Under the pieces are notes generated by a model. That model was given only the letters and a program-made list of their open reading frames with translations. It searched no databases and was not told where the DNA came from. Of a DNA stretch of 64,000 bases, positions 9,686 through 20,990 are shown piece after piece. A program made the position numbers and the translations under genes. The DNA lies in the NCBI GenBank assembly GCA_033398695.1, contig CM065815.1:139669001-139733000 (forward strand), written 5' to 3'. This stretch comes from Orobanche coerulescens. Taxonomy: Eukaryota; Streptophyta; Magnoliopsida; Lamiales; Orobanchaceae. Position 1 is the stretch's first letter, and each line of letters opens with the position of its first letter.

Positions 9686-12027
9686 TGTAATACCCGGTTG
9701 TAATTCAGTCATTATCATTCAGTAAATTCATTCGGTGATTGTCACTCAGTGTATTTTCACTCAATTATAATCATTCATCAATCATGTTCATTCACCGTGT
9801 TCACCGTTCGGAAAAACTTCGAGTTGTGTATCGTTATTGTTCATTGTTTCAACTTTCCTCATATGAGTTCGACTTTGTTAGATCACCATTAATTTTTGGT
9901 AACTCCAAAAATTCTAAATCTTTGCAATATTATAGAGCATCGAGTTAGCTTTCCAATGGTTCAAACGGTGAGTCAATCGGAGTCCGGACGAGAGAGTTAT
10001 GGTCGTTTTAGCTCAACCGCTCACTTTTCGATTATTGGCGGTCATCGCCGAACGAACTTCGGCCGTGTCGTCCAACACGGCCCATGCCGTACTCGTCGGA
10101 AGATGCGAAGTGTACGCCTCGAGGACCCGGCCGTGTAAATGCAGCGCGGCGAGTCGAACCCTTAGGATAAGCTAGAATAAATGCGCCCGGCGCGGCCGTA
10201 GTGTCATCGCGCGGTCGAGTCATGCCGAGTCATTGTCGGACGGGTCAGCTGTCGGAAGGCCCCGCGCGCGACCGTGTCAGCGGGACACGGTCGAGTCCTG
10301 TCGGCGGTGTCGGCCGGTGCAACACGACCGTGCCGATCGGCCACGGGCCGTGTCCGGCAGCGATCAACTCCTTTAAATTCGTTTTTGACATTTCTTCCAT
10401 TTCTTTCCCATTTTTTCACCTTCAACCGAGAGGAAGCTTGAGGGAGGGTTTTCCTTCACAAATCATTTGAGTATTTGATTTTCTTCATCTCTTTTTGATC
10501 GTGAAGCCTTGGATAATCGACCTAACGCGTGTTCTTCGGATTAAAGTACTTGAATCTTCAAAGGTAATATTCTTCAACACCTTGGATTTCGATTTTTGTG
10601 TTGAGATGCGATGTTTTGGACGTTATAATCATGATATATGAAGGGATATGTATATGATTATGAGTTTGTATAAGGATTCATTGGATTATTGAGGAATTAT
10701 TCAAGAACACTTTGAAAATCGAGTTGGAATTGGGGATTTTCGACTAATTGTTGTTATAATCACGTTTTCGGATATTCATAACGGATTATTGATCGTATTG
10801 GAGATGTTTTGTTGGTTTAAAACACTTCTTGGAGATTTTGATATTGGTATATCGAGGTTTGATTGTAAACAATCGGAGTTTGGATACAACGTGTTTGATT
10901 TAATGCCTCTATGGACTTGGTCTAGTCGTATCGACGTTTTGAGTTCGTTATATTCGTGTTTAATTCGTGTATTGATCGGATTGTTGGTAATTGTATTCAA
11001 TTAAGGTTGTTCGAGCGACCGATATCTCAATTAGGACGTTGTTCGTGGAAGGATAATTGTCACCGGTATTGAGTAAGTTAATTCTTACTCGGTTAAAAGG
11101 ATATTCATCCCTTTTGTTGTTGTTCATTCATAATCATAATTCATTCATCATTATATTAATCGTATCAAAACTTGTTGTTATCAATTAATCGTTTGATCAT
11201 AAGGAGCAGCGGTTCCAATCTTTTCATTGAGCTGTCATTTATTTCGTTACCATTCCACCTCGGTGAGTCATTATTCATTTTCGATGTCACTTTTGTTATA
11301 TCGTGGCATTCCGGGTCATACTGGCATGCCGGTTGGTATGTGTAGGGTTTTCATGTCGGGTACATTATAGTCGTGTGTTGGTTGATGGCCTCACATTGGA
11401 CTGTGCACACGAGATTGATTGTTTCGTGAGACTAATTAGGTACAAGACCACACGTGTATTCGATCGATACTCGTTGGTGGCTTGTGCACGGACACATTTC
11501 CATCCCGGGCGTAGTGTGGCGCCACCCTTTGAGCCGTACTGTTAGTTGATTCATATAGCATGTTTGATTGCGTATGTTTCGACAGGATATTTCATAATTT
11601 CAGATATAATCATGATTGTGTTTATTCAACTCTGGAGGATTGTTGTTCTTTATGCGACCCGTTTGGGGATTTTGTTTTTCAGGTCTTGGCAAGGCAAAAG
11701 TACGGGAGAACACGCGGCGTCGAGGAGTCAGTGATACTAGTAGGGGCCCCGATCTTTGATTATTCATGTTATTGTCCTTTATTTTCAGCTGAGACTTTCA
11801 TTTGAATACTCCATTTCATTCGGTGTTGTGTATTTTATCTTCATATAAAATGCACTAGTATTGATATTGTCTGGTGTGTTGTAACTAAACTCCTCATCGG
11901 AGTAATTATTGTTGTAATGTAGTTCGGTACTACATTTATCTTGTGTAATTCATTCATTTTCATTTGCTGGTGGGTCCCAGTTGGGGATCTACGGCACTGT
12001 AATATCCGCCTAGTTTGGGGTGTTACA
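9686..12027 (+). repeat. Element E 5' LTR
   Basis: 2342 bp, TG...CA ends, nearly identical to 16706-19040 over long blocks (for example 10600-11160 versus 17610-18170). Differences cluster in the GC-rich U3 array and in short indels. The 71-codon frame at 10789-11004 exists in both LTRs only because the LTRs are copies of each other. Confidence 0.92.
10043..10380 (+). promoter_or_regulatory. E U3: CCGTGTC palindrome array and TTTAAA core promoter (5' LTR)
   Basis: CGGCCGTGTC/GACACGGCCG-type words recur throughout, in both orientations. They stop just before CTTTAAATTC at 10371-10380, the likely TATA equivalent, which a CT-rich leader follows. In the 3' LTR the first unit (17070-17093) is a perfect inverted repeat with 11-bp arms CGGCCGTGTCG. 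Confidence 0.6.
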
Positions 12028-12031
12028 GAGT

Positions 12032-12043
12032 TGGTATCGGAGC
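12032..12043 (+). other. E primer-binding site (initiator Met tRNA type)
   Basis: TGGTATCGGAGC follows the 5' LTR after 4 nt. It differs by one base from TGGTATCAGAGC, the complement of plant initiator-Met tRNA 3' ends used by many Ty3/gypsy chromoviruses. Confidence 0.85.
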
Positions 12044-12135
12044 GTGGTTTTGAATACTACCCTCCAAGTCATGTCTCATTTGAAATCATCGTCATCGGAC
12101 TAGTATCATTGGACTTTTGCATCACGTGTGACACA

Positions 12136-13310
12136 ATGCGAGATCTTGAGCCAATCGGGCCAAGAAAGAAGCGTAAGACTTCTAACGCCATGGTATAATT
12201 TCTGGCAATAGTCATTCATTCATCATTCATCATGTAACAATCCTCAAACATCATCATTTATTATGATCGGGACGATCATATTAACTCATCAATCACTTAA
12301 TTCATTTCATTACTCAGTTAATAATCAGGACGATCATGTTAACTCATTAATTACTCAATTCATTTCATTACTCCGTTGTCAATCTGGATGATCATATTAT
12401 CAATCTTGTTAAGTTATTCAAGATAATCATTTCAAGAATTTCATCGAGATAATCATGTAACTTGATAAATCATTCATATAATCACTAAGTTAGAGCATGT
12501 ATACTCATTTTCATCATCTCATGACATAATCATAACGTGCTAATCATGCGGAAATATAATCATTACGCGACCTTCCTACTTCGGTATGGAAGAAGCGTCG
12601 AGGATGCACGGGAGAGGCCGCGGTGCGGACCGAAACCAGAAATAATCACTCATTGCCGGAAATCGTGCCCGGACTCGGCTCGATCGGAAGATGTACGGGT
12701 TGATCCACTCACTTTTATGCAGGCCATGATGACCCATGTGCGGTTGCTCAATCATCATTGCGCCACTCGGCCGGATTAATCGAGAGAACTCTCCGTATGA
12801 GCATTTGCTAAGGAAAGTGCTGAACAACAACCTTCATTTGTCAGCAAGAAATCAACGAAGCGTAATCAATCCGAAGGCGGTCAGTCAACCTTCAAGAAGC
12901 CTCGTGTGAGTCCTATCATTTCTGAACGACCTCCTACGGCGCATAATCGTGCGAGATATCATTCCCGAGTGGTCAGTTCGGCCATCACCTGTTTCAATTG
13001 TGGAACGCCGGGTCATTTCAGACCGAGTGTCCCAAACCGTCTATCACGTGCTATAATTGTGGGAATTTTGGGCATAAGGCCCGTTTTTGCCGAAAGGACT
13101 CCAAGTCGACTCCGGCGGCATCTCAGGCCCCGAAGCAACCAGCATTTCAGAATCAGACTGCTTTGTCATCGTCGTTTAAGACAATGGAAGCAAATAGAGT
13201 TGGAACTCGTATTTATCAGACGGGAGCGTCCGGTCGGGACCGCAAGTCCTGATTCATATGATGAGGAGGATCGGCGATTCGGTGGCCCGAATGATTTCGT
13301 ATACTCGTAA
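12136..13310 (+). pseudogene. gag: E gag remnant with zinc knuckles
   Basis: An early basic/charged part is visible near 12575-12780 (EDARERPRCGPKPE, then FMQAMMTHVR). The capsid domain that should follow is absent: the next recognisable part, at 12800-12900, is already the basic linker (KKSTKRNQS). Two CCHC knuckles follow: CFNCGTPGH at about 12990-13015 and CYNCGNFGHKARFC at about 13050-13090. They lie in different frames because of a small deletion around 13020. The nucleocapsid tail is Ser/Gln-rich. This is a non-functional gag with a large internal deletion. Confidence 0.75.
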
Positions 13311-13324
13311 TTTTATTTCAACTT

Positions 13325-13600
13325 GTGTGTACCTTTTGATGCCGGTACACCGCATTCATTCATTTTCGAATCATGCTTGAATGGACTTATCTCGGATAGT
13401 CCTATTGCTTGTGGACCTCATACCATCGGTCTACACGACGATGGAAGAATTTTCGGAATCATACCGAATTAAACTTAATGACCGCGATTGGTTGATGGAT
13501 CTAATCGTGGTGAACTTATCTTAGGACGATGTAATTTTCGGTATTAGTTGATTTAACCGTCTTGATACTATTCTCAGTGTTTGTTAGCGTTTGGTCGCTA
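13325..13600 (+). pseudogene. pol: E retroviral-type aspartic protease remnant
   Basis: The segment coding FDAGTPHSFIFES (about 13335-13375) corresponds to the protease active-site region. The family has D-S/T-G-A-T-H-S-F; here the second residue is Ala and the T-H is P-H. The frame closes soon after (about 13470). It lies between the knuckles and the repeat-interrupted RT, as expected in a Ty3/gypsy pol. Confidence 0.6.
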
Positions 13601-13702
13601 TCTTTCCGTCGTTAGTTGTCGAATGTGTGCTTCAGGGAAGTAATCCCCGTTGTTCCAGTAGAATTTCTATTATGGCGGAAGCAGAGAAATTCCGCAATCG
13701 AA

Positions 13703-14075
13703 CTATCCAATCATTCATTGTATCATTTCCATCGATTGGCTTTTCCAAGACAATCGAGTCATTCAATCATTCATTGTATCATTTCCATCGATTGGCTTTT
13801 CTAAGACAATCGAGTCATTCAATCATTCATTGTATCATTTCCATCGATTGGCTTTTCTAAGACAATCGAGTCATTCAATCATTCATTGTATCATTTCCAT
13901 CGATTGGCTTTTCTAAGACAATCGAGTCATTCAATCATTCATTGTATCATTTTCTTCGATTGGCCTTTCTAAGGCAATCGAGTTGTTCAATCATTATTGG
14001 TATCTCTTTTTATCGATTGACCATTCTAGGGCAATCGAAATGTTCAATCATTCATGGTATCATTGTCATCGATTG
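13703..14075 (+). repeat. 56 bp tandem array inside the pol of E
   Basis: Exact 56-bp period (CAATCGAGTC at 13751, 13807, 13863, 13919), about five near-identical copies and then two diverged ones. Each unit contains TCGATTG, about 12 nt, then CAATCGA, the same hairpin core as the 78-80 bp arrays of the A LTR. 56 is not a multiple of three, so the array disrupts the frame between protease and RT. Confidence 0.85.
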
Positions 14076-14872
14076 ACGATGTATTTCCAGACGAGTTATC
14101 TAGTTGCCTTCACATAGAGTAAGGGAATTCAGGAGTGAGTTGGAGCCGGTACGTCCCCTTTATTGAAGGCACCGTATCGGACGACCCCGACCAGAATGCA
14201 GGAGTTGAAGATTCAACTTGAGGAATAGTTCGAGGAAGGTTATCTTCGACCGATTGCGCCCCCGTGAGGAACACCAGTGTGATCTGTCAAGGAGAAGGAT
14301 GGCTCGTCTCGTGTGTGTATTAATTACCAGGAGTTGATCAGGGTGATGATCAAGAGTAGTATCCCTTACCCCGTATTGATGATCTTTTAGATCAACTTCC
14401 GGGAGCCTCAGTATTTTTCCAGGATCGACTTAAGATCTGGATATCACCAGTTGCGGATTCGAGAGACGGATATCGCGAGGACAGCGTTTCATACACGCTA
14501 TGGTCATTATGAGTTCGTAGTTATGCCGTTCGGGCTAACTATTGCACCTGCAGTATTCATGGAGTTAATGAATCGGGTTTTCATCGACTTTTTAGATCAG
14601 TTGTTGTCTTCATCGACGACATTTTGATTTATTCTCTTAGCCGAGAGGAACACGAGGTTCATCTTCTTCAGGCTCTCGACGTGTTGAGACGCGAGCAATT
14701 TTATGGAAGTTTTCTTAATGTGAGTTCTGGATGTCCGAAGTGACCTTTCTCGGGCATGTAATTTCATCTGCCAGGGTTCGTGTCGACCCTCAGAAGACGG
14801 AGTCTATCCGAGATTTGCAACCTCCGAAAGATGTTAAGGAAATCCGATGTTTCCTCGGATTAGCTGGTTAAT
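14076..14872 (+). pseudogene. pol: E reverse transcriptase remnant
   Basis: Recognisable RT blocks in shifting frames: the VFPDEL entry motif (about 14070), RTTPTRMQELK-like, the [25 protein letters not shown] block (about 14445-14515), the MPFGL box (14523-14540), the FIDDILIYS catalytic box (about 14610-14635) and FLGLAG (about 14850-14868). Stops and at least three frameshifts interrupt it. Right after FLGLAG the sequence jumps to the RNase H middle (THDLELA), so the RT connection and the RNase H N-terminus, including the TDAS catalytic motif, are deleted. Confidence 0.8.
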
Positions 14873-15162
14873 TATCCAACCCACGACCTGGAGCTAGCAG
14901 CCGGGGTTTTCGCGTTGGGGATTTGGCGTCGTTACCTTTATGGCGTCACCTTTCAGTTATTCACCAATCACAAGAGTTGAAGGATATATTTACTCACAAG
15001 GAGTTAAATAGGCGACAGAGGCGGTGGTTGGAACTAATCAAAGATTTTGATATCGAGATCCTTTACCACCCGGGCAAGGCGAATGTTGTCGCCGACGCTT
15101 TGAGTCGTAAGTCCGTTCAAGAGCAGAGGCTTGCTCGTTTAACAGTTCAGAAGGAGCTTTAG
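14873..15162 (+). pseudogene. pol: E RNase H C-terminal fragment
   Basis: The frame runs from THDLELA through the DIFTHKELNRRQRRW box to [12 protein letters not shown] and ends with a TAG after VQKEL. The N-terminal half with the first catalytic Asp is absent. It aligns throughout with the G copy at 8500-8744. Confidence 0.85.
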
Positions 15163-15229
15163 CAGGAATTCCTTAGACCCGAGATCGAGGTCTGGCTTCA
15201 GCGAGTGCAGGGATAGCTTTGTATGTTAG

Positions 15230-16680
15230 AGATTTCATCGTCACTTGAGGAGGTAATCAGAGAGAATCAGAGTTCAGACCCTTCATTGTTGCGCATCCGT
15301 GAAGATGTGGCTCAGGGGAAAGCCCCTGGATTCATGGTCCACGAGGATGGACTTTTGAGGTTTAAGAACCGGTTGTGTACTGGCGAATGACGAGTTGAAA
15401 AACTCTATTTTGAGAGAAGCTCATGCTACCCTTTATTCTGTTCATCTGGGGTCCAGCAAGATGTACAAGGACTTGAAACAAAATTACTGGTGGAGTAATA
15501 TGAAGCGAGAAGTCGCAGAATTTGTTTCGAGATGCTTAACCTGTCAACAAGTCAAGATGGAACCTCAGCGACCGGCGAGTATGCTGATACCGCTCCCTAT
15601 TCCAGAATGGAAGTGGGAAGACATTTCTATGGAATTCATCACGAATTGCCGACGAGTCGTCGGGGCATAAATACGATCTGAGTGATCGCGGACTGCTTTA
15701 TAATTTAGCTCATTTCCTTGAAATCAAGGATATGTGGAGTCCCGAGAGACTTGCCCAGCTATTCATAAAAGAGATAGTGAGACTGCACGGTACTCCTAAA
15801 AGTATCGTTTCCGATCGTGATGGACGGTTTGTGTCACATTTTTGGAAATCAGTTCATCGTGCTATGGGAACTCAGCTCAATCTCAGTACCGCCTTTCATC
15901 CTCAGTCCGACGGACAATCAGAGAGGACTATTCAGACATTAGAGGACATGTTGAGAGCTTGCGTCCTCGATTGGAAGGACGATTGGGAAGCCCAACTACC
16001 ATTGATCGAGTTCACGTATAATAATAGTTGGCATGCTTCCATTAAGATGGCACCTTACGAGGCCTTGTACGGTTGTCGTTGTCGCTCTCCTTTGTGTTGG
16101 GATGACTTGTCAGAATCAATCGGCACCGAGCCCGATATGCTTATAGCCGCCCGGGAAAAGGTAGCTTTGATCAAGAGTCATTTGTTGACCGCTCAGAGTC
16201 GACAGAAATCATATGCAGATAATCGTCGTCGACCACTAGAGTTCGAGACGGGTGACCATGTTTTGGTCAAGGTAACCCCGAGTCGAGGTATTTTTCCGTT
16301 TCGGAAAACGGGGGAAGTTGAGCCCAAGATTCACTGGACCGTTTGAAATTTTGGATCGAGTAGGCGAGTTAGCTTATCGATTGGCTTTACCTCCGGCTTT
16401 GAGTAGGATTCATAATGTGTTTCACGTCTCTCAGTTGCGGAAGTATGTTTCCGACCCGAGTCACATACTTCAATTCGACGAAATCGAGATCGCGGATGAT
16501 CATTCGTACGAGGAGCGTCCTGTACGAGTGTTGGAGCGGCGAATCAAATAGTTGAAGAATAAGTCGATTCCTTTGGTCAGGATTCAGTGGTCTAGACACG
16601 GAGTCGAAGAGGTTACTTGGAAAACCGAGGATAGTATGCGGGAGAGTTATCCCGAGTTGTTTGACCCTTAGTTTCGGGGA
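15230..16680 (+). pseudogene. pol: E integrase with chromodomain-like C-terminus
   Basis: The HHCC finger (H in REAHATLYSVH, CLTC) is at about 15415-15550. The first catalytic Asp is replaced by Glu (DISMEFI). A short gap with stops follows (15660-15730). The core continues with SIVSDRDGRF (catalytic Asp) and DGQSERTIQTLED (catalytic Glu), the IEFTYNN box and the [19 protein letters not shown]-terminal region after a frameshift at about 16315. The end ([12 protein letters not shown] at about 16549, then VTWKTEDSMRESYPELF) is the chromodomain-like tail of Tekay-type chromoviruses. Confidence 0.85.
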
Positions 16681-16705
16681 CGAAACTCTTTTAAGGGGGG
16701 GTGTA
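16678..16705 (+). other. E polypurine tract region
   Basis: GGGGACGAAACTCTTTTAAGGGGGGG directly precedes the 3' LTR at 16706. The same box (GACGAAACTT..TTTTAAG..GGGG) precedes the 3' LTRs of A, B and F. Confidence 0.85.
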
Positions 16706-19040
16706 TGTAATACCCGGTTGTAATTCAGTCATTATCATTCAGTAAATTCATTCGGTGATTGTCACTTAGTGTATTTTCACTCAATTATAATCATTCATCA
16801 ATCATGTTCATTCACCGTGTTCACCGTTCGGAAAAACTTCGAGTTGTGTATCGTTATTGTTCATTGTTTCAACTTTCCTCATATGAGTTCGACTTTGTTA
16901 GATCACCATTAATTTTTGGTAACTCCAAAAATTCTAAATCTTTTCAATATTATAGAGCATCGAGTTAGCTTTCCAATGGTTCAAACGGTGAGTCAATCGA
17001 GTCCGAGAGAGTTAAGGTCGCTTTAGCTCAACCGCTCACTTTTGATTTATTGGCGGTCATCGCGAACTTCGGCCGTGTCGTCCGACACGGCCGGCTGCCG
17101 TACTCGTCGGAAGATGCCGAAGTGTACGCCTCAGGACCCGACCGTGTCGTCAGCACGGCCGAGTCGAACCCTTCCGGATAAGCTAGAATCGTCGCCAAAG
17201 ACGCCCGACCGTGTCATCCGCACGGTCGAGTCATGCCGAGTCGCCGCTTGACGGGTCATCGCGTCGGAAGGCCCCGCGCGCGGCCGTCAAGCGGGACACG
17301 GTCGAGTCCTGTCGGCCAGGTAACACGACCGTGCCGATCGCACGGCCGTGTCCGGCAGCGATCAACTCCTTTAAATTCGCTTTTTTCAAAGATTTCTTCC
17401 ATTTCTTTCCCATTTTTTCACCTTCAACCGAGAGAGGAAGCTTGAGGGAGGGTTTTTCCTTCACAAATCATTTGAGTATTTGATTTTCTTCATCTCCTTT
17501 TGATCGTGAAGCTTGGATAATCGACCTAACGCGTGTTCTTGGATTAAAGTACTTGAATCTTCAAAGGTAATATTCTTCAACACCTTGGATTTCGATTTTT
17601 GTGTTGAGATGCGATGTTTTGGACGTTATAATCATGATATATGAAGGGATATATATATGATTATGAGTTTGTATAAGGATTCATTGGATTATTGAGGAAT
17701 TATTCAAGAACACTTTGAAAATCGAGTTGGAATTGGGGATTTTCGACTAATTGTTGTTATAATCACGTTTTCGGATATTCATAACGGATTATTGATCGTA
17801 TTGGAGATGTTTTGTTGGTTTAAAACACTTCTTGGAGATTTTGATATTGGTATATCGAGGTTTGATTGTAAACAATCGGAGTTTGGATACAACGTGTTTG
17901 ATTTAATGCCTCTATGGACTTGGTCTAGTCGTATCGACGTTTTGAGTTCGTTATATTCGTGTTTAATTCGTGTATTGATCGGATTGTTGGTAATTGTATT
18001 CAATTAAGGTTGTTCGAGTGACCGATATCTCAATTAGGACGTTGTTCGTGGAAGGATAATTGTCACCGGTATTGAGTAAGTTAATTCTTACTCGGTTAAA
18101 AGGATATTCATCCCTTTTGTTGTTGTTCATTCATAATCATAATTCATTCATCATTATATTAATCGTATCAAAACTTGTTGTTATCAATTAATCGTTTCAG
18201 TCATAAGGAACGACGGTTCCAATCTTTTCATTGAGCTGTCATTTATTTCGTTACCATTCCACCTCGGTGAGTCATTATTCATTTTCGATGTCACTTTTGT
18301 TATATCGTGGCATTCGGGTCATCGGGCGTGCGGTTGGTATGTGTAGGGTTTTCATGTCGGGCACATTATAGTCGTGTGTTGGTTGATGGCCTCACATTGG
18401 GTGTGCACACGAGATTGATTGTTTCGTGAGGCCGATTAGGTACAAGACCACACGTGTATTCGATCGATACTCGTTGGTGGCTTGTGCACGGACACATTTC
18501 CATCCCGGGCGTAGTGTGGCGCCACCCTTTGAGCCGTACTGTTAGTTGATTCATATAGCATGTTTGATTGCGTATGTTTCGACAGGATATTTCATAATTT
18601 CAGATATAATCATGATTGTGTTTATTCAACTCTGGAGGATTGTTGTTCTTTGTAACTGACCCCGTTTGGGGATTTTGTTTTTCAGGTCTTGGCAAGGCAA
18701 AAGTACGGGGAGAACACGCTGACGTCGAGGAGTCCCAGTGATACTAGTAGGGGGCCCCGATCTTTCAGTTATTCATGTTATTATCCTTTATTTTCCGCTG
18801 CAGACTTTCATTTGAATACTCCGTTTCATTCAGTGTTGTGTATTTTATCTTCATATAAAATACACTAGTATTCGGTATTGTCCTGGTGTGTTGTAACTAA
18901 ACTCCTCATCGGAGTAATTATTGTTGTAATGTAGTTTGGTACTACATTTATCTTGTGTAATTCATTCATTTTCATTTGCCTGGTGGGTCCCATTTGGGGA
19001 TCTACGGCACTGTAATATCCGCCTAGTTTGGGGTGTTACT
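16706..19040 (+). repeat. Element E 3' LTR
   Basis: 2335 bp partner of the 5' LTR, ending GGGGTGTTACT where the 5' copy has GTGTTACA. Its U3 array is at 17063-17365 and the TTTAAA core at 17369-17378. Confidence 0.92.
17063..17378 (+). promoter_or_regulatory. E U3 palindrome array (3' LTR copy)
   Basis: Perfect inverted repeat at 17070-17093 (arms of 11 bp, CGGCCGTGTCG, 2-nt spacer). Further CCGTGT.../...ACACGG words follow up to 17350, just ahead of TTTAAATTC. Confidence 0.65.
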
Positions 19041-20990
19041 CTCTACTCGCAAGCACCTAAAACATGAAAATATGTTCCGCCCCACGGGATCAGTAATCCA
19101 GATAATGAATATCAAATACATGTACAAAATCATATGCATCCAACGGCAGAATAATCAGTACAACAATGGTAATACGAGATGCTCACAAACCAAAGTAAGA
19201 ACCGAGCATTCGTGAAACACTATATCCACGGCATACGATCGGTACCTGCTCAACAGGTTAGAACAAAAGTGCCCAACGGCGAATCATCAATATAGAATGC
19301 AACGATGAGTTACCCGAAGGTAAACCAAACCAGAGCTGAAATAAATACGAATCACAATGCCCGTAGGCTCCAACAGAAACATCAATACATCACAATGGCC
19401 TGAAAGCCCCTCAGCCGAAGCTGCCAAAATATCACAATGGTCTGAAAACCACTCAGCCGAAGCTGCCAATCATCACAATGGCCTGAAATCCAAACAGCCC
19501 GAAGCTGTATATCATCACAATGTTGATCTCAAAGAAATAAAACCGACTGTCGAACATACCTCTCGGCGTCTGAACAACCAGTCGCAAACCGTCGGACATA
19601 TCCAATACAACATGGATTATGAACAACCAAACCAATAAGGCTCAAGAGGGACATCACAGTACACCCGATCCGGAAATGTGTTCATGCACATGTCCACCCC
19701 GTATTGGGAATCTAGAATATATGTGGGACAATGTACCTAATTAGCCTCACGAACTACGTATCGTGTGCACGGTCCAATGCAAAAACATCCACGCATGACC
19801 ATCGTGTGCCTGGCTAAAAATCCTACACATAACCAATCGGCACGCAGATATGATTCCAGATATGGCACGATGCAACATGACAATGAAACTCAAAGGATAA
19901 CACATCCAATAAGGATCAAAAGACTCACCAAAGTGAACAATGTACACGGATAATGAAAGATCGACGCGACCAACAATATCCAAAAAAACCATCCTGAGAT
20001 CACAATCCTTAGAGATCGATTAACACGATCAACAATCACAACACAACAATTCTGGAATCCTCAACCCTCAACGATCAGAACATTACCGAGTTCACAAGAA
20101 TGATACTGTGCTGCCTTGAGTCGGCCAACACGACAACAATAACTCACGGATGGGCACCGTCCTCGGCGGTCCCAATTCAAATACCTTGACTTCTTTAGAA
20201 TGGCCAATCGATACCAACGACATAACGGATGGGAACTATCCTCGATAATCCCAATTCAATATCTCGATTGCCTTAGAATAGCCAATCGATAACGCCGACA
20301 TAACAGATGGGAACTATCCTCGGCAATCCCAATTCAATACCTCGATTGCCTTAGAATGGCCAATCAATAACAACGACACAACGGATGGTAACTATCCTCC
20401 ATAATCCCAATTCAATATCTCGATTTGCCTTAGAATGGCCAATCGGTAACAACGACACAACGGATGGGAACTATCCTCGATAATCCCAATTCAATATCTC
20501 GATCGCCTTAGAATGGCCAATTGATAACCACGACACAATGGATGCCTCGACACCTTTAATCGGTTACCGATGACGGAGGTGATAAATGAATACGTCAATG
20601 CCTTCAATCGGCCAATACAATATCAATAGAAAAACACTGATATCAGTAACGACGATCACAACAATATCTCAATGGAACATCAGTCAACAATGACATTCGA
20701 TAAGTCGATACTGCGAACCGACTATCGACAACAATATTACTAACAAGTATCGCAATGCCTTGAACCGGCCATTTACGAACAACAATAACATTTGGCATAA
20801 TTTGCCGAAGGGTATCGTATCAAACAATATCCTGATATCAACAAAATCATAAAGAGACCAAGTCTCAAAATGATACACACATTCATACACATACATCATA
20901 ACATTAATCTCATTGACTAGTACAAGTATAAAACTTGCCTCAAACCGAAGGCGAAAAAGTCCTTCCACGATCAACGTCCTCCCATGAAAC
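19041..20990 (-). repeat. Element A 3' LTR, part 2
   Basis: Continuation of the A LTR after element E. It matches 1-1340 in reverse complement, including the 78-bp hairpin array at 20150-20560. It ends at the F insertion; GAAAC at 20986-20990 is the F target site. Confidence 0.78.
20150..20560 (-). repeat. 78 bp tandem hairpin array in the A LTR
   Basis: GATGGGAACTATCCTCG recurs at 20228, 20306, 20384, 20463 and (changed) 20541, a 78-79 bp period. Each unit carries TCGATTGCC..GGCCAATCGA. Confidence 0.85.

Larger units (their letters stand above)
9686..19040 (+). mobile_element. Element E: degenerate Tekay-like Ty3/gypsy chromovirus, both LTRs present
   Basis: Two direct LTRs (9686-12027 and 16706-19040) bound a 4.7-kb internal region. 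The internal region holds an initiator-Met primer site, gag zinc knuckles, protease, RT, integrase, a chromodomain-like end and a polypurine tract, in the Ty3/gypsy order. LTR termini are TGTAATACCC...GGGTGTTACA (3' copy ends in T). The flanks CTCAAC (9680-9685) and CTCTAC (19041-19046) look like an imperfect 6-bp target duplication. The gag capsid and the RT-RNase H junction are deleted and there are many stops, so E is dead. It sits in the 3' LTR of A. Confidence 0.88.

Noticed and set aside
10789..11004. 71-codon frame present twice (also 17792-18007), apparently conserved
   Set aside because: Both copies lie at the same place in the two LTRs of E and are identical because LTRs are copied during reverse transcription.
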